A stretch of DNA of 64,000 nt from Periconia sp. R9002 (taxonomy: Eukaryota > Ascomycota > Dothideomycetes > Pleosporales > Periconiaceae). Positions 33,037 to 43,874 of the stretch are shown piece by piece. A model generated the notes under the pieces. The model was given only the letters and a program-made list of their open reading frames with translations. It was not told the DNA's origin and made no database searches. How positions within the stretch are numbered: the stretch's first letter is position 1; every line of letters starts with the position of its first letter. The position numbers were made by a program, and so were the translations under genes. The stretch covers positions 434,001 to 498,000 of the forward strand of contig JAMAHW010000006.1 in NCBI GenBank assembly GCA_023627715.1, given 5' to 3'.

Positions 33037-35757
33037 ATGTTCGTTTATATTCTTTTCTACCTGGCAATTGGTTATGTCGGGCTTGTTTCTGCAGCTCCTG
33101 CACCCCTAAAAGGTTCGCTCGCTATCCGCGCTACCAATGGTACTTGCCCCGGATATAAAGCCTCCAATGTCGTCCAGACGGATTCGTCCTTGATCGCGGA
33201 TCTTACTCTCGCCGGCGATCCATGTAACTCGTACAGCGAGGACATAAAAAATCTCAAGTTGTTGGTGGAATATCAGTCTAGTAGGTTGCACCGCAAACAC
33301 AGCTTCGAGTTTGCTAACTCCATTCTAGTTGACCGATTGCACGTCAAGATCTATGACGCCGATCTCAAAGTATTTCAGGTCCAGGAAGAAGCTTTCCCCC
33401 GGCCCGAAAATGGCAATACGCCCTCAGCTGATGCAGCACTGGAGTTCAATCTAGTCGAGAGTCCATTTTCCTTCACTATCAAACGCAAAGCAAACGATGA
33501 AGTTATATTCGATACATCGAGCAGCCAGTTGATATTCCAGACGCAGTACGTCCAACTGAGGACAAGCTTACCAAAAGATCCCCATATATACGGTCTTGGC
33601 GAGCACAGTGACCCCTTCCAATTGCCCACGGACAACTACCGCCGGTCATTGCTCAATTCCGAATCTCCCGACATCCCATTCAACTCCAATTTGTACGGAA
33701 CTCACCCGGTGTACTTTGAGCACCGAGGTAGCAAAGGCACCCATGGAGTATTCTTGTTGAACTCGACTCCCATGAACATCTTCATTCTCCGTGATGATGC
33801 TGGGAATCAGGCTTTGGAGTACGATACTATTGGAGGAGTCCTCGACTTCTACTTTTTGGCTGGAAGTAAGCCCAGTGATGTTTCCAAGCAGTATGCAGAC
33901 GTAGCTGGTCATTCCGCCATGTACCCGTACTGGACCTTTGGTTTCCACCAATGCAAGTACGGATATTGGGACGTCAATATGGTGGCAGAGGTCGTGGGCA
34001 ACTACTCAACAGCAGGCATCCCCCTTGAAGTCATGTGGACCGACATCGATTACATGAATTTGCGCCAGGACTTTACGACAGACCCCGAGCGCTTTCCCAT
34101 TGATAAAATGCGAGAACTGGTGTCCACACTCCATGAGCGAGGGCAACGATACGTGCTTATTCTCGACCCGGGCGTCCATGCCGTTGCTGATCAGGCCTCT
34201 TATGTCCGAGGTCATGAACAGGACGTGTTTCTGAAGGCCGCGGATGGAAGTGATTTGCTCGGCGTTCAATGGCCCGGTACCGTTGCTTGGCCGGACTGGT
34301 TTGCACCTCAGACCAAGGCGTGGTGGGCAGATGAGTTCAAACGCTTCTTCAATCCGGAGAGTGGAATTGATCTCGACGGTATCTGGGTTGATATGAACGA
34401 AGCAAGCAACTTCTGTCCTAATCCTGATTGCAACCCTTTCCCAGAAGGCAACCCCCCGGCGCCCCAGCACGCCCCTAGGCCAAACACAGGGCGGCCCATT
34501 CCTGGCTTTCCCGCGAGTTTCCAGCCGTCATCGAACCTCACAGCACGTGCAGACGATGAATCAAAGGGGATCCCAAACCGAGAATGGTTCTACCCAAAGT
34601 ATACCGTCTACAACCACCGTGGCAATCTTTCCGATTTCACCATACCCATGAATACGACCAACTTCGACGGAACCAAGCAATATGACACACACAACATGCA
34701 CGGTCACATGATGGCCAAGACCACTCACAATGCAATGCTCGAACGCCGTCCGGAGCTTCGTCCGATGATACTCACGAGGTCTACATTTGCTGGCTCCGGC
34801 AGCCAAGTGACGCACTGGTTCGGCGACAACAAAAGCGCATGGGAAGACTACCGGATCACGATCCGACAGATGCTCGCATGGGTCGCGATGCACCAAATGC
34901 CCATGGTAGGCTCCGACGTTTGCGGATTTAATCAAGACACCAATGAGCAGCTTTGTGCCCGCTGGGCCATGCTAGGCGCCTTCCAGCCTTTCTATCGGAA
35001 CCACGCCGAGCTCTCCACCATCCAGCAAGAATTCTACCAATGGCCGCTCGTCTCAGAAGCCGCCAAAAAGGCAATTGACACACGCTACAAGCTCCTGGAC
35101 TACATCTATACGGCACTCTACTACCAAACCAAGACAGGCGAGCCTATGATCAACCCCACCTTCTACCTCTATCCCGAAGACACCAACACCTTCGCCCTCC
35201 AAGAGCAATGGTTCTATGGCGATGCGCTTCTCATCTCCCCCGTCACAGCCGAAGGCTCTACCCAAGTGACCGTGTACCTTCCCAAGGATACCTTCTATGA
35301 CTATTGGACAGGCGCTCTCGTCCAAGGAGAAGGCGCAAACGTGACCCTGACCGATGTCTCCGAGACCGATATCCCCGTCCACATCCGCGGCGGCACCATC
35401 ATCCCTCAACGCGTCAACTCCGCAAACACCACCAAGCAGCTCCGCAAGGAAGACTTCTCCATCCTTGTCGCGCCCGATGCCGACGGCAAGGCCACGGGTC
35501 GTTTGTACCTCGACGAAGGCGAGAAACTCGACCAGCCTAGCACCAGCGAGATATCGTTTTCGTTCGAGGGCGGAAAGCTGAGCTCCACGGGCTCATTTGG
35601 ATATGCTGGGCAGAGCGGGGAGAGCATCACGGTCAAGAATGTGGTGGTTTTGGGACAGCAGCAAGCGGGTAAGGTTGGGACGTGGGATTCGAGTGCGAAG
35701 TCGGTCACGGTTGAGGGACCGTGGAAGTTGGCTGGGGCTTGGGGCGTGGAGATTTAG
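33037..35757 (+). CDS. agdC: Secreted GH31 alpha-glucosidase (AgdC-like)
   Basis: Extracellular glycoside hydrolase family 31 enzyme releasing glucose from maltose, starch oligomers or related glucosides. A signal peptide of about 19-20 residues (FYLAIGYVGLVSAAPAP) starts the chain. An intron at 33281-33328 (GTAGGT, CTAAC, TTCTAG) is 48 nt without an in-frame stop, so the unbroken 906-codon frame overstates the protein; spliced length is 890 aa, joining EYQSI to DRLHVKIYDAD as in homologues. The catalytic nucleophile D436 lies in GIWVDMNEASNF, and the acid/base D581 in HWFGDNKSAWED. Other hallmarks are YWTFGFHQCKYGY and PMVGSDVCGF. The N-terminal beta-sandwich and C-terminal beta domains are complete. 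The sequence resembles Aspergillus AgdC, which has both alpha- and beta-glucosidase activity. Several N-x-S/T sites are present. Confidence 0.93.
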   Translation: MFVYILFYLAIGYVGLVSAAPAPLKGSLAIRATNGTCPGYKASNVVQTDSSLIADLTLAGDPCNSYSEDIKNLKLLVEYQSSRLHRKHSFEFANSILVDRLHVKIYDADLKVFQVQEEAFPRPENGNTPSADAALEFNLVESPFSFTIKRKANDEVIFDTSSSQLIFQTQYVQLRTSLPKDPHIYGLGEHSDPFQLPTDNYRRSLLNSESPDIPFNSNLYGTHPVYFEHRGSKGTHGVFLLNSTPMNIFILRDDAGNQALEYDTIGGVLDFYFLAGSKPSDVSKQYADVAGHSAMYPYWTFGFHQCKYGYWDVNMVAEVVGNYSTAGIPLEVMWTDIDYMNLRQDFTTDPERFPIDKMRELVSTLHERGQRYVLILDPGVHAVADQASYVRGHEQDVFLKAADGSDLLGVQWPGTVAWPDWFAPQTKAWWADEFKRFFNPESGIDLDGIWVDMNEASNFCPNPDCNPFPEGNPPAPQHAPRPNTGRPIPGFPASFQPSSNLTARADDESKGIPNREWFYPKYTVYNHRGNLSDFTIPMNTTNFDGTKQYDTHNMHGHMMAKTTHNAMLERRPELRPMILTRSTFAGSGSQVTHWFGDNKSAWEDYRITIRQMLAWVAMHQMPMVGSDVCGFNQDTNEQLCARWAMLGAFQPFYRNHAELSTIQQEFYQWPLVSEAAKKAIDTRYKLLDYIYTALYYQTKTGEPMINPTFYLYPEDTNTFALQEQWFYGDALLISPVTAEGSTQVTVYLPKDTFYDYWTGALVQGEGANVTLTDVSETDIPVHIRGGTIIPQRVNSANTTKQLRKEDFSILVAPDADGKATGRLYLDEGEKLDQPSTSEISFSFEGGKLSSTGSFGYAGQSGESITVKNVVVLGQQQAGKVGTWDSSAKSVTVEGPWKLAGAWGVEI

Positions 35758-36585
35758 AGGGGTTCGTTTGGAATGTGATGGATGTTCTCGACGGGAAAAT
35801 GCTTTGAATGGAGGGTCGTTGTAAATAATGTAATGTTTACTGCTGCCACTGCCATTGTCACTGAAAGAAACCAAATCGTGATGTGTGTGGTTGATTGTAC
35901 CGTGATGGTAGATGTATCATGTACTGCATGGTACGTAAGAGTACGTACCTTATGTACATGGGTACATCACTCTATATGTACGGTACTTTGCTTGCGCCTA
36001 TGCAAACTAATGCACTATCCTCGCAAATCCAACCACACATATACCTAAACGCAAAACATGCACCCACATGATCTTTCTCACCTTCTCTTCGTCTAAGCCA
36101 CTTCCTCTTCCCTCGCTTCTCCCCTTCGCATCAGCGACGAAATGATACAAACCGATTCTAGCCTATGTAGTAGTGGACCCTCTTTCACGCGTGACGTGCC
36201 CTGGCTTCCAGCCAAACAGCACCGCTGACGATCATCCATCGCCCGGGTAAAACTGGGACTGAGACAGCGATTCGACCCGGTCGACGGCTCCACGCATCGC
36301 CAGGTTGACGAGCTACACATGTGTATGCGCATACGGGCCTTGTCGTTGATGTCGATCGTGACATATGCGCGTGTGCTGATCACAGATGTATGTCTCGAAC
36401 GGTGGTGGGCGGCAAGATCATGCGCGGGTTCGTTTTTCATTGTATATGTGCATCTGTCCAACATGTGATGCGGTGTCTGGATGGCGCGGTTATATCGTCG
36501 AGTGTTACCCGGTTGTTTTTGTGCGCACTTGGGAAATGAAGAAAAAGGGTGAAGACGCTACCGCCGCGGCGACTGACGTTTGATT
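35758..36585. other. Convergent intergenic interval with GTAC-rich cluster
   Basis: The 828-bp tail-to-tail gap contains a cluster of GTAC tetramers (about 35920-35985) with local inverted symmetry around GGTACGTAAGAGTACGTACC. Otherwise no gene or RNA is recognised. Confidence 0.5.
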
Positions 36586-38040
36586 TCATCCAGACCCGGC
36601 GATTTCGAGCGTGTGGGTTTGCTCGGTTATGCCGTTCAGATCCGGAGCTTCGCTTTCTGCGCTGTTGGGTTGGGCTTCCTCGTAGCCAACTTCGATGTGG
36701 TTCTTAGGTCTGTTCTTGTTCAGGCCTTCGAGGAGGGTGCAGGCTTTGCATACGTCCTGGCTGGAGAGGTATCCGCATTTCTTGCATTTGCCCATGACCT
36801 GCTTGGCTACCGTCTTGCGCGGAATAACACCCGCAGTGTTGCTTTTGATTTTCTTGGGAGTTTTCTTGACTTTCTGCTGCGTCCCGTCGCGGCCGTGGTA
36901 AGTGATTTCAACCTCGAGATCATTTTCCGCGGCGGCTTCGTTTTCCGCGAGTTGTCGGTCCATGTTGGCCATTTCGCTGCCTGCGCTCCGGCCGTTGGAA
37001 CTTCCGCATCCGCCTTCTTCCTCTTCTGCTAGCGGTATCGCGTTTGTATTGCTGTTTCCGCATGCGCCTCCGCAGCCTTCGTCGCTCCCAGGGCACAGTT
37101 TGGCCATGTCTTCGCCACTGCGCACTACATCGAGGATGGCACTGGGTCGGACGCGCTCTAGGTTCTTGATCAAGGCGCGCGCGCTGCCGCGGAAGGCTTC
37201 GGGGGAGTAGATGCATTCTGTGCTGAAGTAGGTGAGGTTTTTGTGGAGGGCGTAGAGGACGATTTCTTTCTCATAGGCGTATTTCAGGGGCTTGCTGCGT
37301 TTGATGTTGGTGTGGGAGGCTGGGTCTGTGGAAGATGCCGCGGAGGAGGGTGTGGACGTGACGATGGAGGTTGTTCGTGAAAGTCGAGGGAGGTCACCGC
37401 GGAGTACTGCGTTTACAATCAGTTAGTGACTGCATCTTTGGCGTTCTCTTTGTTCGTCGTATTGAAGACTTGGGGTTATAAAAATAAGGGCGCTCTTACA
37501 GTTCATGAGCACCGTCTCAGCAACATCATCAGCATTATGTCCCGTAACCACATGCTTGACGCCCAATTTCGCGGCTCCTCTATCCAACGCTTGTCGCCTG
37601 AACACGCCACAATACGTGCAGTTCCCCTTCTTGCCTACTTGTTCCACCACCTGATCCATCGTCCAACCATACAGCTCTTTATATCCCAGTATCGTCAATT
37701 CCATCCCATACTCCTTCGCATTCCTCTTCACTGTCTCTAGACTATCGTCTCTGTACCCTTTGATCCCCTCGTCTATACTCAACAGGATGAGCTCGACCCC
37801 ATAATCGTAGCGCTCGTTGAGTGTTTTGAGAACCGAGGCGAGGACAGTACTGTCTTTTCCACCTGATGCGCCGATAGCGATGCGTTCGCCTCGCGTGAAG
37901 AGGTTTGTGCTGGTGATGGTATGATGGATTTCGGTCTCGAAAACATTGAAGAAGCAGGGTTTGCAGAGAGCGGATCGATCCTTGGGGCGCACAATGGCCG
38001 CAGGATTGGTGGCACAGAGAGCGCAGGGTTTGGGCGCCAT
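36586..38040 (-). CDS. NCS6: Cytoplasmic tRNA 2-thiolation protein Ncs6/Ctu1
   Basis: With Ncs2 and the Urm1 sulfur relay, it thiolates uridine-34 of tRNA Lys, Gln and Glu in the cytosol. Exons are 38040-37500 and 37406-36586 (453 aa), with a 93-nt intron. An N-terminal zinc pair (C6, C9, C26, C29) is followed by the PP-loop GASGGKDS (59-64), [11 protein letters not shown] (C141/C144), [18 protein letters not shown] and, after the splice, LLRGDLPRL. The C-terminal zinc ribbon [17 protein letters not shown] is followed by the conserved [11 protein letters not shown]. The protein is longer than yeast Ncs6 (about 359 aa) owing to an insertion near residues 205-235 and a cysteine/glycine- and acid-rich linker before the ribbon. 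Divergent from the two-domain GNAT gene. Confidence 0.92.
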
Positions 38041-38572
38041 TTTTTGTTGATGGTGATGGCGGAGACATCGATGGAGGGGTGAGATATTGGTGGGGACTTT
38101 TTTCGAGATCTTTGAGTCAGGAAAGCTGGGTGTGGCGGTGCTCGCGAGTCATATCGGACGTGTGGTGCTTTGAAGGGTGCAACAGAATACTTCTCTTTAC
38201 TATCATAATTGGTCTTCTTTTCCATTATAAAGCTCGGTTTAGTCATTTGAGATTGGCATCTTCTCTTTAAATGTCTCTGATGTCCGCTACGCACATAGCA
38301 GGATATAACCACCGATAATTGCTTGTTCTCTACCCCGCTACGCCTCCCGTATTATGTATCAATTTTCGCAGTGGAGTCACTGTAAGCAATGATATTATGT
38401 CACTGCGCTTCAATTTTCGATTATTCTATCATCCGCGGAACAGCTAATCCCGAGAAATCTGGTCGAAAACGGACAAGATCTGAGCGGGATAGATTTGGAG
38501 TCATCTTAAAAACAAAATTTTAGAGATCAATTGGTTGTTTTAATCTTCACTTGCACTGCAACATCCGGAAAC
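38041..38572. other. Divergent interval, NCS6 / GNAT gene
   Basis: The 532 bp with both promoters become AT-rich near 38380-38540. No gene is seen. Confidence 0.5.
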
Positions 38573-39572
38573 ATGGCTTCAAAGTCCGAAGAGTTCATTG
38601 TTCGTTCTGCGAACAACCTCCAGGAAGCATCAGATCTGTGGTGGCCATTGATAAGAGATCTAGGCTGGGTCACTTTTCCGTCCCTTCGCATGAGAATTCG
38701 AGTGCTAACTTGCCCAGAACCGAAGCTCAAACGACGGGCCCATCCATTTCAAGGCCTTAAGAAACGGCAAAGACTGGCACTTGGTTATCCCCAAATCAAG
38801 TGGCAAACCGGAGGGCTGTGTCTGCGGTTTCACCTACCCTAACAAGACAGGATGGGTCGGCTTCTTCATTACGACTGACGCATACCGAGGCCGAGGACTT
38901 GGGCGCGAGCTTTGGAAGCGGATGGAAGAGTCATTCCGTGAAAGTCAGACGGAGATTATTGGGCTTGATGGCGTGGAGGAGCAAGTCCAGACGTATCAGA
39001 GGAGGGGGTTTATAACCACCGCAAAAATCCCTCTTATGTCGAGACCTTCGTTGAAAAAAAGCCCGCTTGAAACGATTGAGCTGGATTCCGGTGTGAAGAG
39101 TCGACTCAAAGATATCAAGACGGTCGATGGGACAGTACTTGCACAACTGGATTTGAAATATACTGGACTGGACCGCTCCGCGTACTGGGAAGGCGATGGC
39201 ATCCAGCATCGAAAAGATACTTTCGGCCTGGTTCTCGCTGGTTCGTCGCCGGACGAGCTGTGTGGACTGATCTTTGTTCGAGATTGTGAAGAGGGTCAAC
39301 GATTTGGACCGCTGTACGCGGAAACATATGCGGATGCGAAGGCACTGCTTTACACGGCTATGAATCACTACTCGGACTCGGACGGTAGCATGATTGTAGA
39401 GGTTTTTGGTGGCAACACACAAGCGACGGGACTGTTCAAGGAATTTAGGTGGGATTTTGTAGGTGTTGATTATCATCGGATGTGGTTGAATGGAAAGGCA
39501 ACCACAGAGCAGCAAGAAGGCGGAAAGGGTGTGCAGGGGATGTTTGCGACTTTTGATGCTGGCGCGGGCTAA
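38573..39572 (+). CDS. Two-domain GNAT acetyltransferase
   Basis: Predicted N-acetyltransferase with an unknown acceptor. Exons are 38573-38668 and 38718-39572 (316 aa). The first exon ends RDLGW and the second begins NRSSNDGPIHFKALRNGKDWHLVIPK, a sequence flow typical of the family; the 49-nt intron has a GTGCTAAC branch region and CCCAG acceptor but an unusual GTCACT donor. The N-terminal GNAT domain shows GWVGFFITTDAYRGRGLGRELWKRM (acetyl-CoA loop R-G-x-G-x-G, about residues 100-125). The C-terminal half (about residues 165-290) is a second GNAT-like module of the YitH/PF18014 type, with FGLVLAGSSPDELCGLIFVRD and IVEVFGGNTQATGLFKEF. No paired gene indicates its substrate. Confidence 0.85.
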
Positions 39573-39902
39573 GTGTACTCGTTAGAGGTGTTGTTTATGT
39601 TTTCAGTTTGGAAGAATGCCGAACACTCCTGATTGACTTGGGCCGTCTTTAGATCGATGAATGGATGAGAACACCTATTGAGTTAGTAGTATGACAATTC
39701 TCTGATGAAATGATACGCTCGTCAAGCTCAAACTCGAGACCCGGTCTTTTAACGAAAATTAAAGAAGCACGTGAGACTTTCTCAACCAATTCATGAATTC
39801 ATCTACGCTAGCTTGGTCCTTCCCCGTCACGACCGTTGTACCGCCGACCTACACAATTTGCCCTCCTTCCACCTGAGTCTCAAGCTCACCTCCACGCAAA
39901 GC
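39573..39902. other. Convergent interval, GNAT / BYS1 gene
   Basis: A 330-bp tail-to-tail gap with no recognisable element. Confidence 0.5.
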
Positions 39903-40406
39903 TTACAAAGTAGGCACCTCGCAAAGATCCAGCACCAAATCCGTCTGTCCTCCCAGGAAAGCCCTGGTAGAAGTCGACTTCTCCTTTCCAGGCTGCCAAA
40001 GAATAACTCCCTTTGGATCCTTCTGCGCATAGAACTCAACCAACTGTCCCTCAAACGCATAGCCCCGGCCCTCCACTGTACTCATACTATAGTACGTGGT
40101 ATCCGCGGGTTGGTTGAAGGTGTAAGCGGCGTTGAGAATGGGCCCGCCGTGGTCGAGCCCCCAGGGCGTGGTGGTGATTTGCAGCGAGGTTCCCGTGCGG
40201 CCATCATAGTAGAGGGGCTCGGAGTAGAAGCTCGAGACGCCGATGGTGGCGTTGTTGTGGCGCTCCCGTGCGATGGAGGTTACGTAGATGGGTGTTTGGC
40301 AGTGGTTATTGATGGTTACTTTTGGGACATCGCGGGAGGTTAGAGGGTAGCCGAGGGTGGTGGTGGTGATAAGGGCGAGGGAGGTTAGGACAAAAGTGAG
40401 TTGCAT
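39903..40406 (-). CDS. Secreted BYS1-domain protein
   Basis: Small extracellular protein of the BYS1 family (named for Blastomyces yeast-phase-specific protein 1), related in fold to thaumatin-like beta-sandwiches. A single exon codes 167 aa. I chose the ATG at 40406, because the 45 residues that a longer frame adds upstream are not signal-like while MQLTFVLTSLALITTTTLG is a clean signal peptide. After a short pro-segment (YPLTSRDVP), the family core starts with VTINNHCQTPIYVTSI and continues with SLQITTTPWGL, AYTFNQPADTTYYSMS and a C-terminal LDLCEVPTL. Cysteines number two in the mature region. The function of the family is not known; many members are secreted during growth or infection. 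Confidence 0.83.
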   Translation of the reverse strand: MQLTFVLTSLALITTTTLGYPLTSRDVPKVTINNHCQTPIYVTSIARERHNNATIGVSSFYSEPLYYDGRTGTSLQITTTPWGLDHGGPILNAAYTFNQPADTTYYSMSTVEGRGYAFEGQLVEFYAQKDPKGVILWQPGKEKSTSTRAFLGGQTDLVLDLCEVPTL

Positions 40407-41724
40407 TTTTGGTCGTCTTTCTTTTTGATGTGTAAAGAGTTGACTGATGTGTGTGGGTTGAGAGGCGTGCTTTTGTATCTTGAAGGATTGGTTCTTGGTT
40501 GAGAAGTGAATGTAATGAAGTGTTTGAGTTGAAAGCTTCAAGATTTCGTTAGTTGGTTATGTGTTGTGTTTTTATATCTCATATGGTCGAGTTGTTTGCT
40601 CTCTATGCCTCACATCTCTTTCCGGTATACAATATCTGTACAACCCCTACTACCCTAAGCAATGAGGCTGCATGAGTCCTCGTGAGTGGTCAATCCACTT
40701 GGGCATGGCGTTTCGTGACAGGTTGTGGCATGGTATTCCGGCTAGATGATGTTGATAGGATGGCACAGATACTGTTCTCCTGATGTGATACCTGCCATGT
40801 GGTGACACCGAACGCTGCCAGAGGCATGGTTGAGTTGCAGCTGTCTTATAGCTGTGTCTAGATCCTGGAAATCGTCGAGAAAACTTGGATAAAGGCTCAC
40901 ACTATCGCAGAAATAGCTTTAGGTCGGCGTAGCCCAGCATTTGACAAAGGTAAAACGATAGGGAAGCGGTGTGCTTAACTAGTGGTGGTTGTATTGTGAG
41001 AGTCAGGTGCCTGGCATGCGTTTTCCAATACAAGATCATTCGCGAATCTTACTTTGGCGGGTGTAGCGTAGCAAGATGTCAACGGACGGGTAAATCTGCG
41101 GTGAAACGGCCTCCGAGCCTTGTTCTTTATTGTTGTAACGGACGGATAGAATCAGACCTGTTTTTGAGATGAGGTCCACAAGATATGCCATGACTTCATT
41201 TCGGTGAGCTGATCGTACGATGCCTTCAACGGTGTCAAACACCAATACTAGGAAAACTCAGGGGACTTGCGTATCGTTACGCGTTGTGGAACACTGCAGA
41301 AATGTGGGTGATGAGCGGAATTTGGCCATCAGAGATTTCTTGAATCTGATGTCATGGAGCCAGGACATTTTCTTTGATAGCGAACACGACAATGACTTAA
41401 TAAAAGCTATTGGGCAAGAATAGTACCTACATGGTTAGGTACATGTACGTGGTAGAGTTGATGCACGATGTTGATAAAAGTGATTATGTCAGCGTTCACA
41501 TGGTAGAACTGTTCTCCGCTCCGCGCATAGCCAGTTTGAGCCGCAGCGGGCCGAAACGGCGAATGCCTCGGCCGGGTCGATGGACTCCAACTTTACTGCG
41601 AAAGTCAGTTTGCCCCAATACCTCCAGCAGGCTTGTACGCAAAAGCGTTCCATTTTCACAGTATTCTTCGCAGCGTGTTCCCTTCTCGTGATCTCCTTTC
41701 CAAATTGTGATATTCGCCCAAACC
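40407..41724. other. Gap between BYS1 gene and thiolase gene
   Basis: The 1318 bp with divergent flanking genes contain the two promoters. Short open frames on both strands are unsupported. No RNA gene or terminal repeat was recognised. Confidence 0.45.
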
Positions 41725-43126
41725 ATGTCAGCATCCGTTTTACGTGTATCCTCCAGAATGGCATCCCGCCCACAGCAGCGCCTAGCCAGCATACAAAGAC
41801 ATTTCAGCACTTCAAATGCGCAAAGGAAAGAAGTCAGAGATGCATACATCCTGTCCGCAAGCCGGACGCCCACTGGAGCTGTGAGTTTTACACCGCGATC
41901 CCATGGAAGTATGTTAATATCTCGTAGTTCAATGGCAACTTTACGAATGTCTCCGCAACCCAGCTCGGTGCCACCGCAATCAAATCGGCCCTGGAAAAGT
42001 CAAAAGTTCCCATATCATCGATAGATTCCGTGTACATGGGCAACGTGCTCAGCGCAGGCGTCGGGCAGGCCCCCGCTCGACAAGCTGCCATCTTCGCCGG
42101 TCTACCAACCAACATCGAAGCAACGACTGTGAACAAAGTATGTGCGTCAGGCCTCAAAGCTGTTAGTCTTGCTGCACAATCGATCGAGCTGGGACAAGCA
42201 GAGGCACAGGTTGCTGGCGGTTTCGAAAACATGACCAGAGTACCATATTATCTCAACCGCGCAAGCCAGCAGCCGGCGTTTGGGCATCAGCAATTGCAAG
42301 ATGGATTGATTGGCGATGGTCTGTGGGACGTGTACAACCAGATTCACATGGGAAATTGCGCAGAAAACACGGCTAAGAAGTACGAGGTGACGCGAGAAGA
42401 GCAAGACGAGTTTGCCATCCTTACATACAAGCGGGCACAAGAAGCATGGAAGTCTGGATTCTTCAAGGATGAGATCGCGCCGGTGACTGTCAAATCAAAA
42501 AAGGGTGAAACGGTGGTAGCCGAAGACGAAGCGTACAACAAGCTCAAGTTGGAGAAGGTTCCCACACTCAAGCCGGCATTTGTAAGGGATGGAACTGGCA
42601 CTGTCACAGCTGCAAACAGTTCATCGTTCAGCGATGGCGGGTCTGCGCTTGTGCTTGGAAGCAAGGAGATTGCACAGCAGTACGGAAAGGACAGCAGGGT
42701 ACTAGCAAAGATCATCACATATGCTGATGCTGCTATGGGTGAGTACCGTGCAAAACCTTGCGCACCGATTTATACTGACACACATTAGACCCCATCGACT
42801 TTCCCGTTGCACCCGCTGCCGTGGTGGAGAAGCTCCTGAAGCAGTCGGGCCTCTCCAAGTCCGACATCGCCGTGTGGGAGTTCAACGAAGCCTTTGCCGC
42901 TGTCATCAAAGCAAACGCCAAGATTCTCGGTCTGGGTGTTGACAACGTAAATCCCAAGGGCGGTGCAATTGCCTTGGGTCATGCGCTAGGGAGCTCGGGA
43001 AGCCGCATTCTGGTAACATTGCTCCACCAACTTGAAGTCGGACAGTACGGAGCCGCCGCGATCTGTAATGGAGGTGGTGCGGCCACGGGTATGATTGTGC
43101 AAAGAGTATCGCCCAGCGAGCTATGA
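41725..43126 (+). CDS. ERG10: Acetyl-CoA C-acetyltransferase, mitochondrial type
   Basis: Thiolase that interconverts two acetyl-CoA and acetoacetyl-CoA, feeding ketone-body/isoleucine catabolism in mitochondria or the mevalonate pathway in the cytosol. Exons are 41725-41880, 41928-42738 and 42789-43126 (434 aa). The N-terminal 35 residues are basic, serine/arginine-rich and lack acids ([25 protein letters not shown]), a probable mitochondrial targeting peptide, so the mitochondrial isoform is favoured. The catalytic residues are visible: nucleophile C123 in [10 protein letters not shown]387 in [16 protein letters not shown] and C415 in [10 protein letters not shown]. The acceptor loop [18 protein letters not shown] and the [10 protein letters not shown] loop are typical. 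Introns of 47 and 50 nt. Full length. Confidence 0.93.
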
Positions 43127-43874
43127 TTATGAAAGAAAAATATATGGCTGTTGTTGTATCCGGATTAATTGATCAGAAATGTGCATTCAAGTTTGATTGA
43201 CACATCAAAAGGCATTTTGCATTGTAAATATACCATTCTTCAAGTTACCTCCCCCCCGAGTGCAAGCTCTGTCTTTCTCATTATACCGACTGGTCTGAGG
43301 TCATCAAAAAAAAATTGAACATACAAACCAACGACGTTCGAATCAGGTACACGTCGCTGGTTTGTGTCAGAAGTAGGCAGCCCTTAGTACTACGACACTA
43401 TAAGATATCTGAAAGTGATGCTTTTTTGCTCGTCAATTAAGAGTTGCTATACTAGTATAAATCTTAATTGGCGGATGCAGATTATATGTCCCCGTGGCTC
43501 TACCCGCGGCACGCCGCCTCTTCTAGTGAATAAGATTAAGCACGTCGAGCACTTCGTGTATAGAGTCAAACATACTTAGAACACACTGATTAATCTAAAA
43601 TCCAGCAGGACCAACGACCAATTCGTGAGGCAGGTAAACTACAAGAGTGCCAGAGTGTTTCGCAGCAATACGTCCATCGTATATATCTCGTGAACCCAAA
43701 TCCAATTCCCGTTTCCTATGCAAAAAAGAGAACCCCCGCATAACATGCAAATAGACAATTAGACATTCGAGATTCGAAAAAACGCCAGAAAATGGGTATA
43801 CCGCAAAATCAAATGCCGCCACGGATACGCAGAGACGAGAAAGAATCGAACAGTGCAGCGCGAATCGAGCAGGT
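43127..43874. other. Convergent interval, thiolase / SDS3-like gene
   Basis: A 748-bp gap, AT-rich in part, containing the hairpin at 43323-43365. No gene is seen. Confidence 0.5.
43323..43365. repeat. 15-bp inverted repeat (hairpin)
   Basis: Arms at 43323-43337 and 43351-43365 are complementary at 14 of 15 positions (ACAAACCAACGACGT against ACGTCGCTGGTTTGT), with a 13-base loop. It lies about 200 bp after the thiolase stop. Confidence 0.7.
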
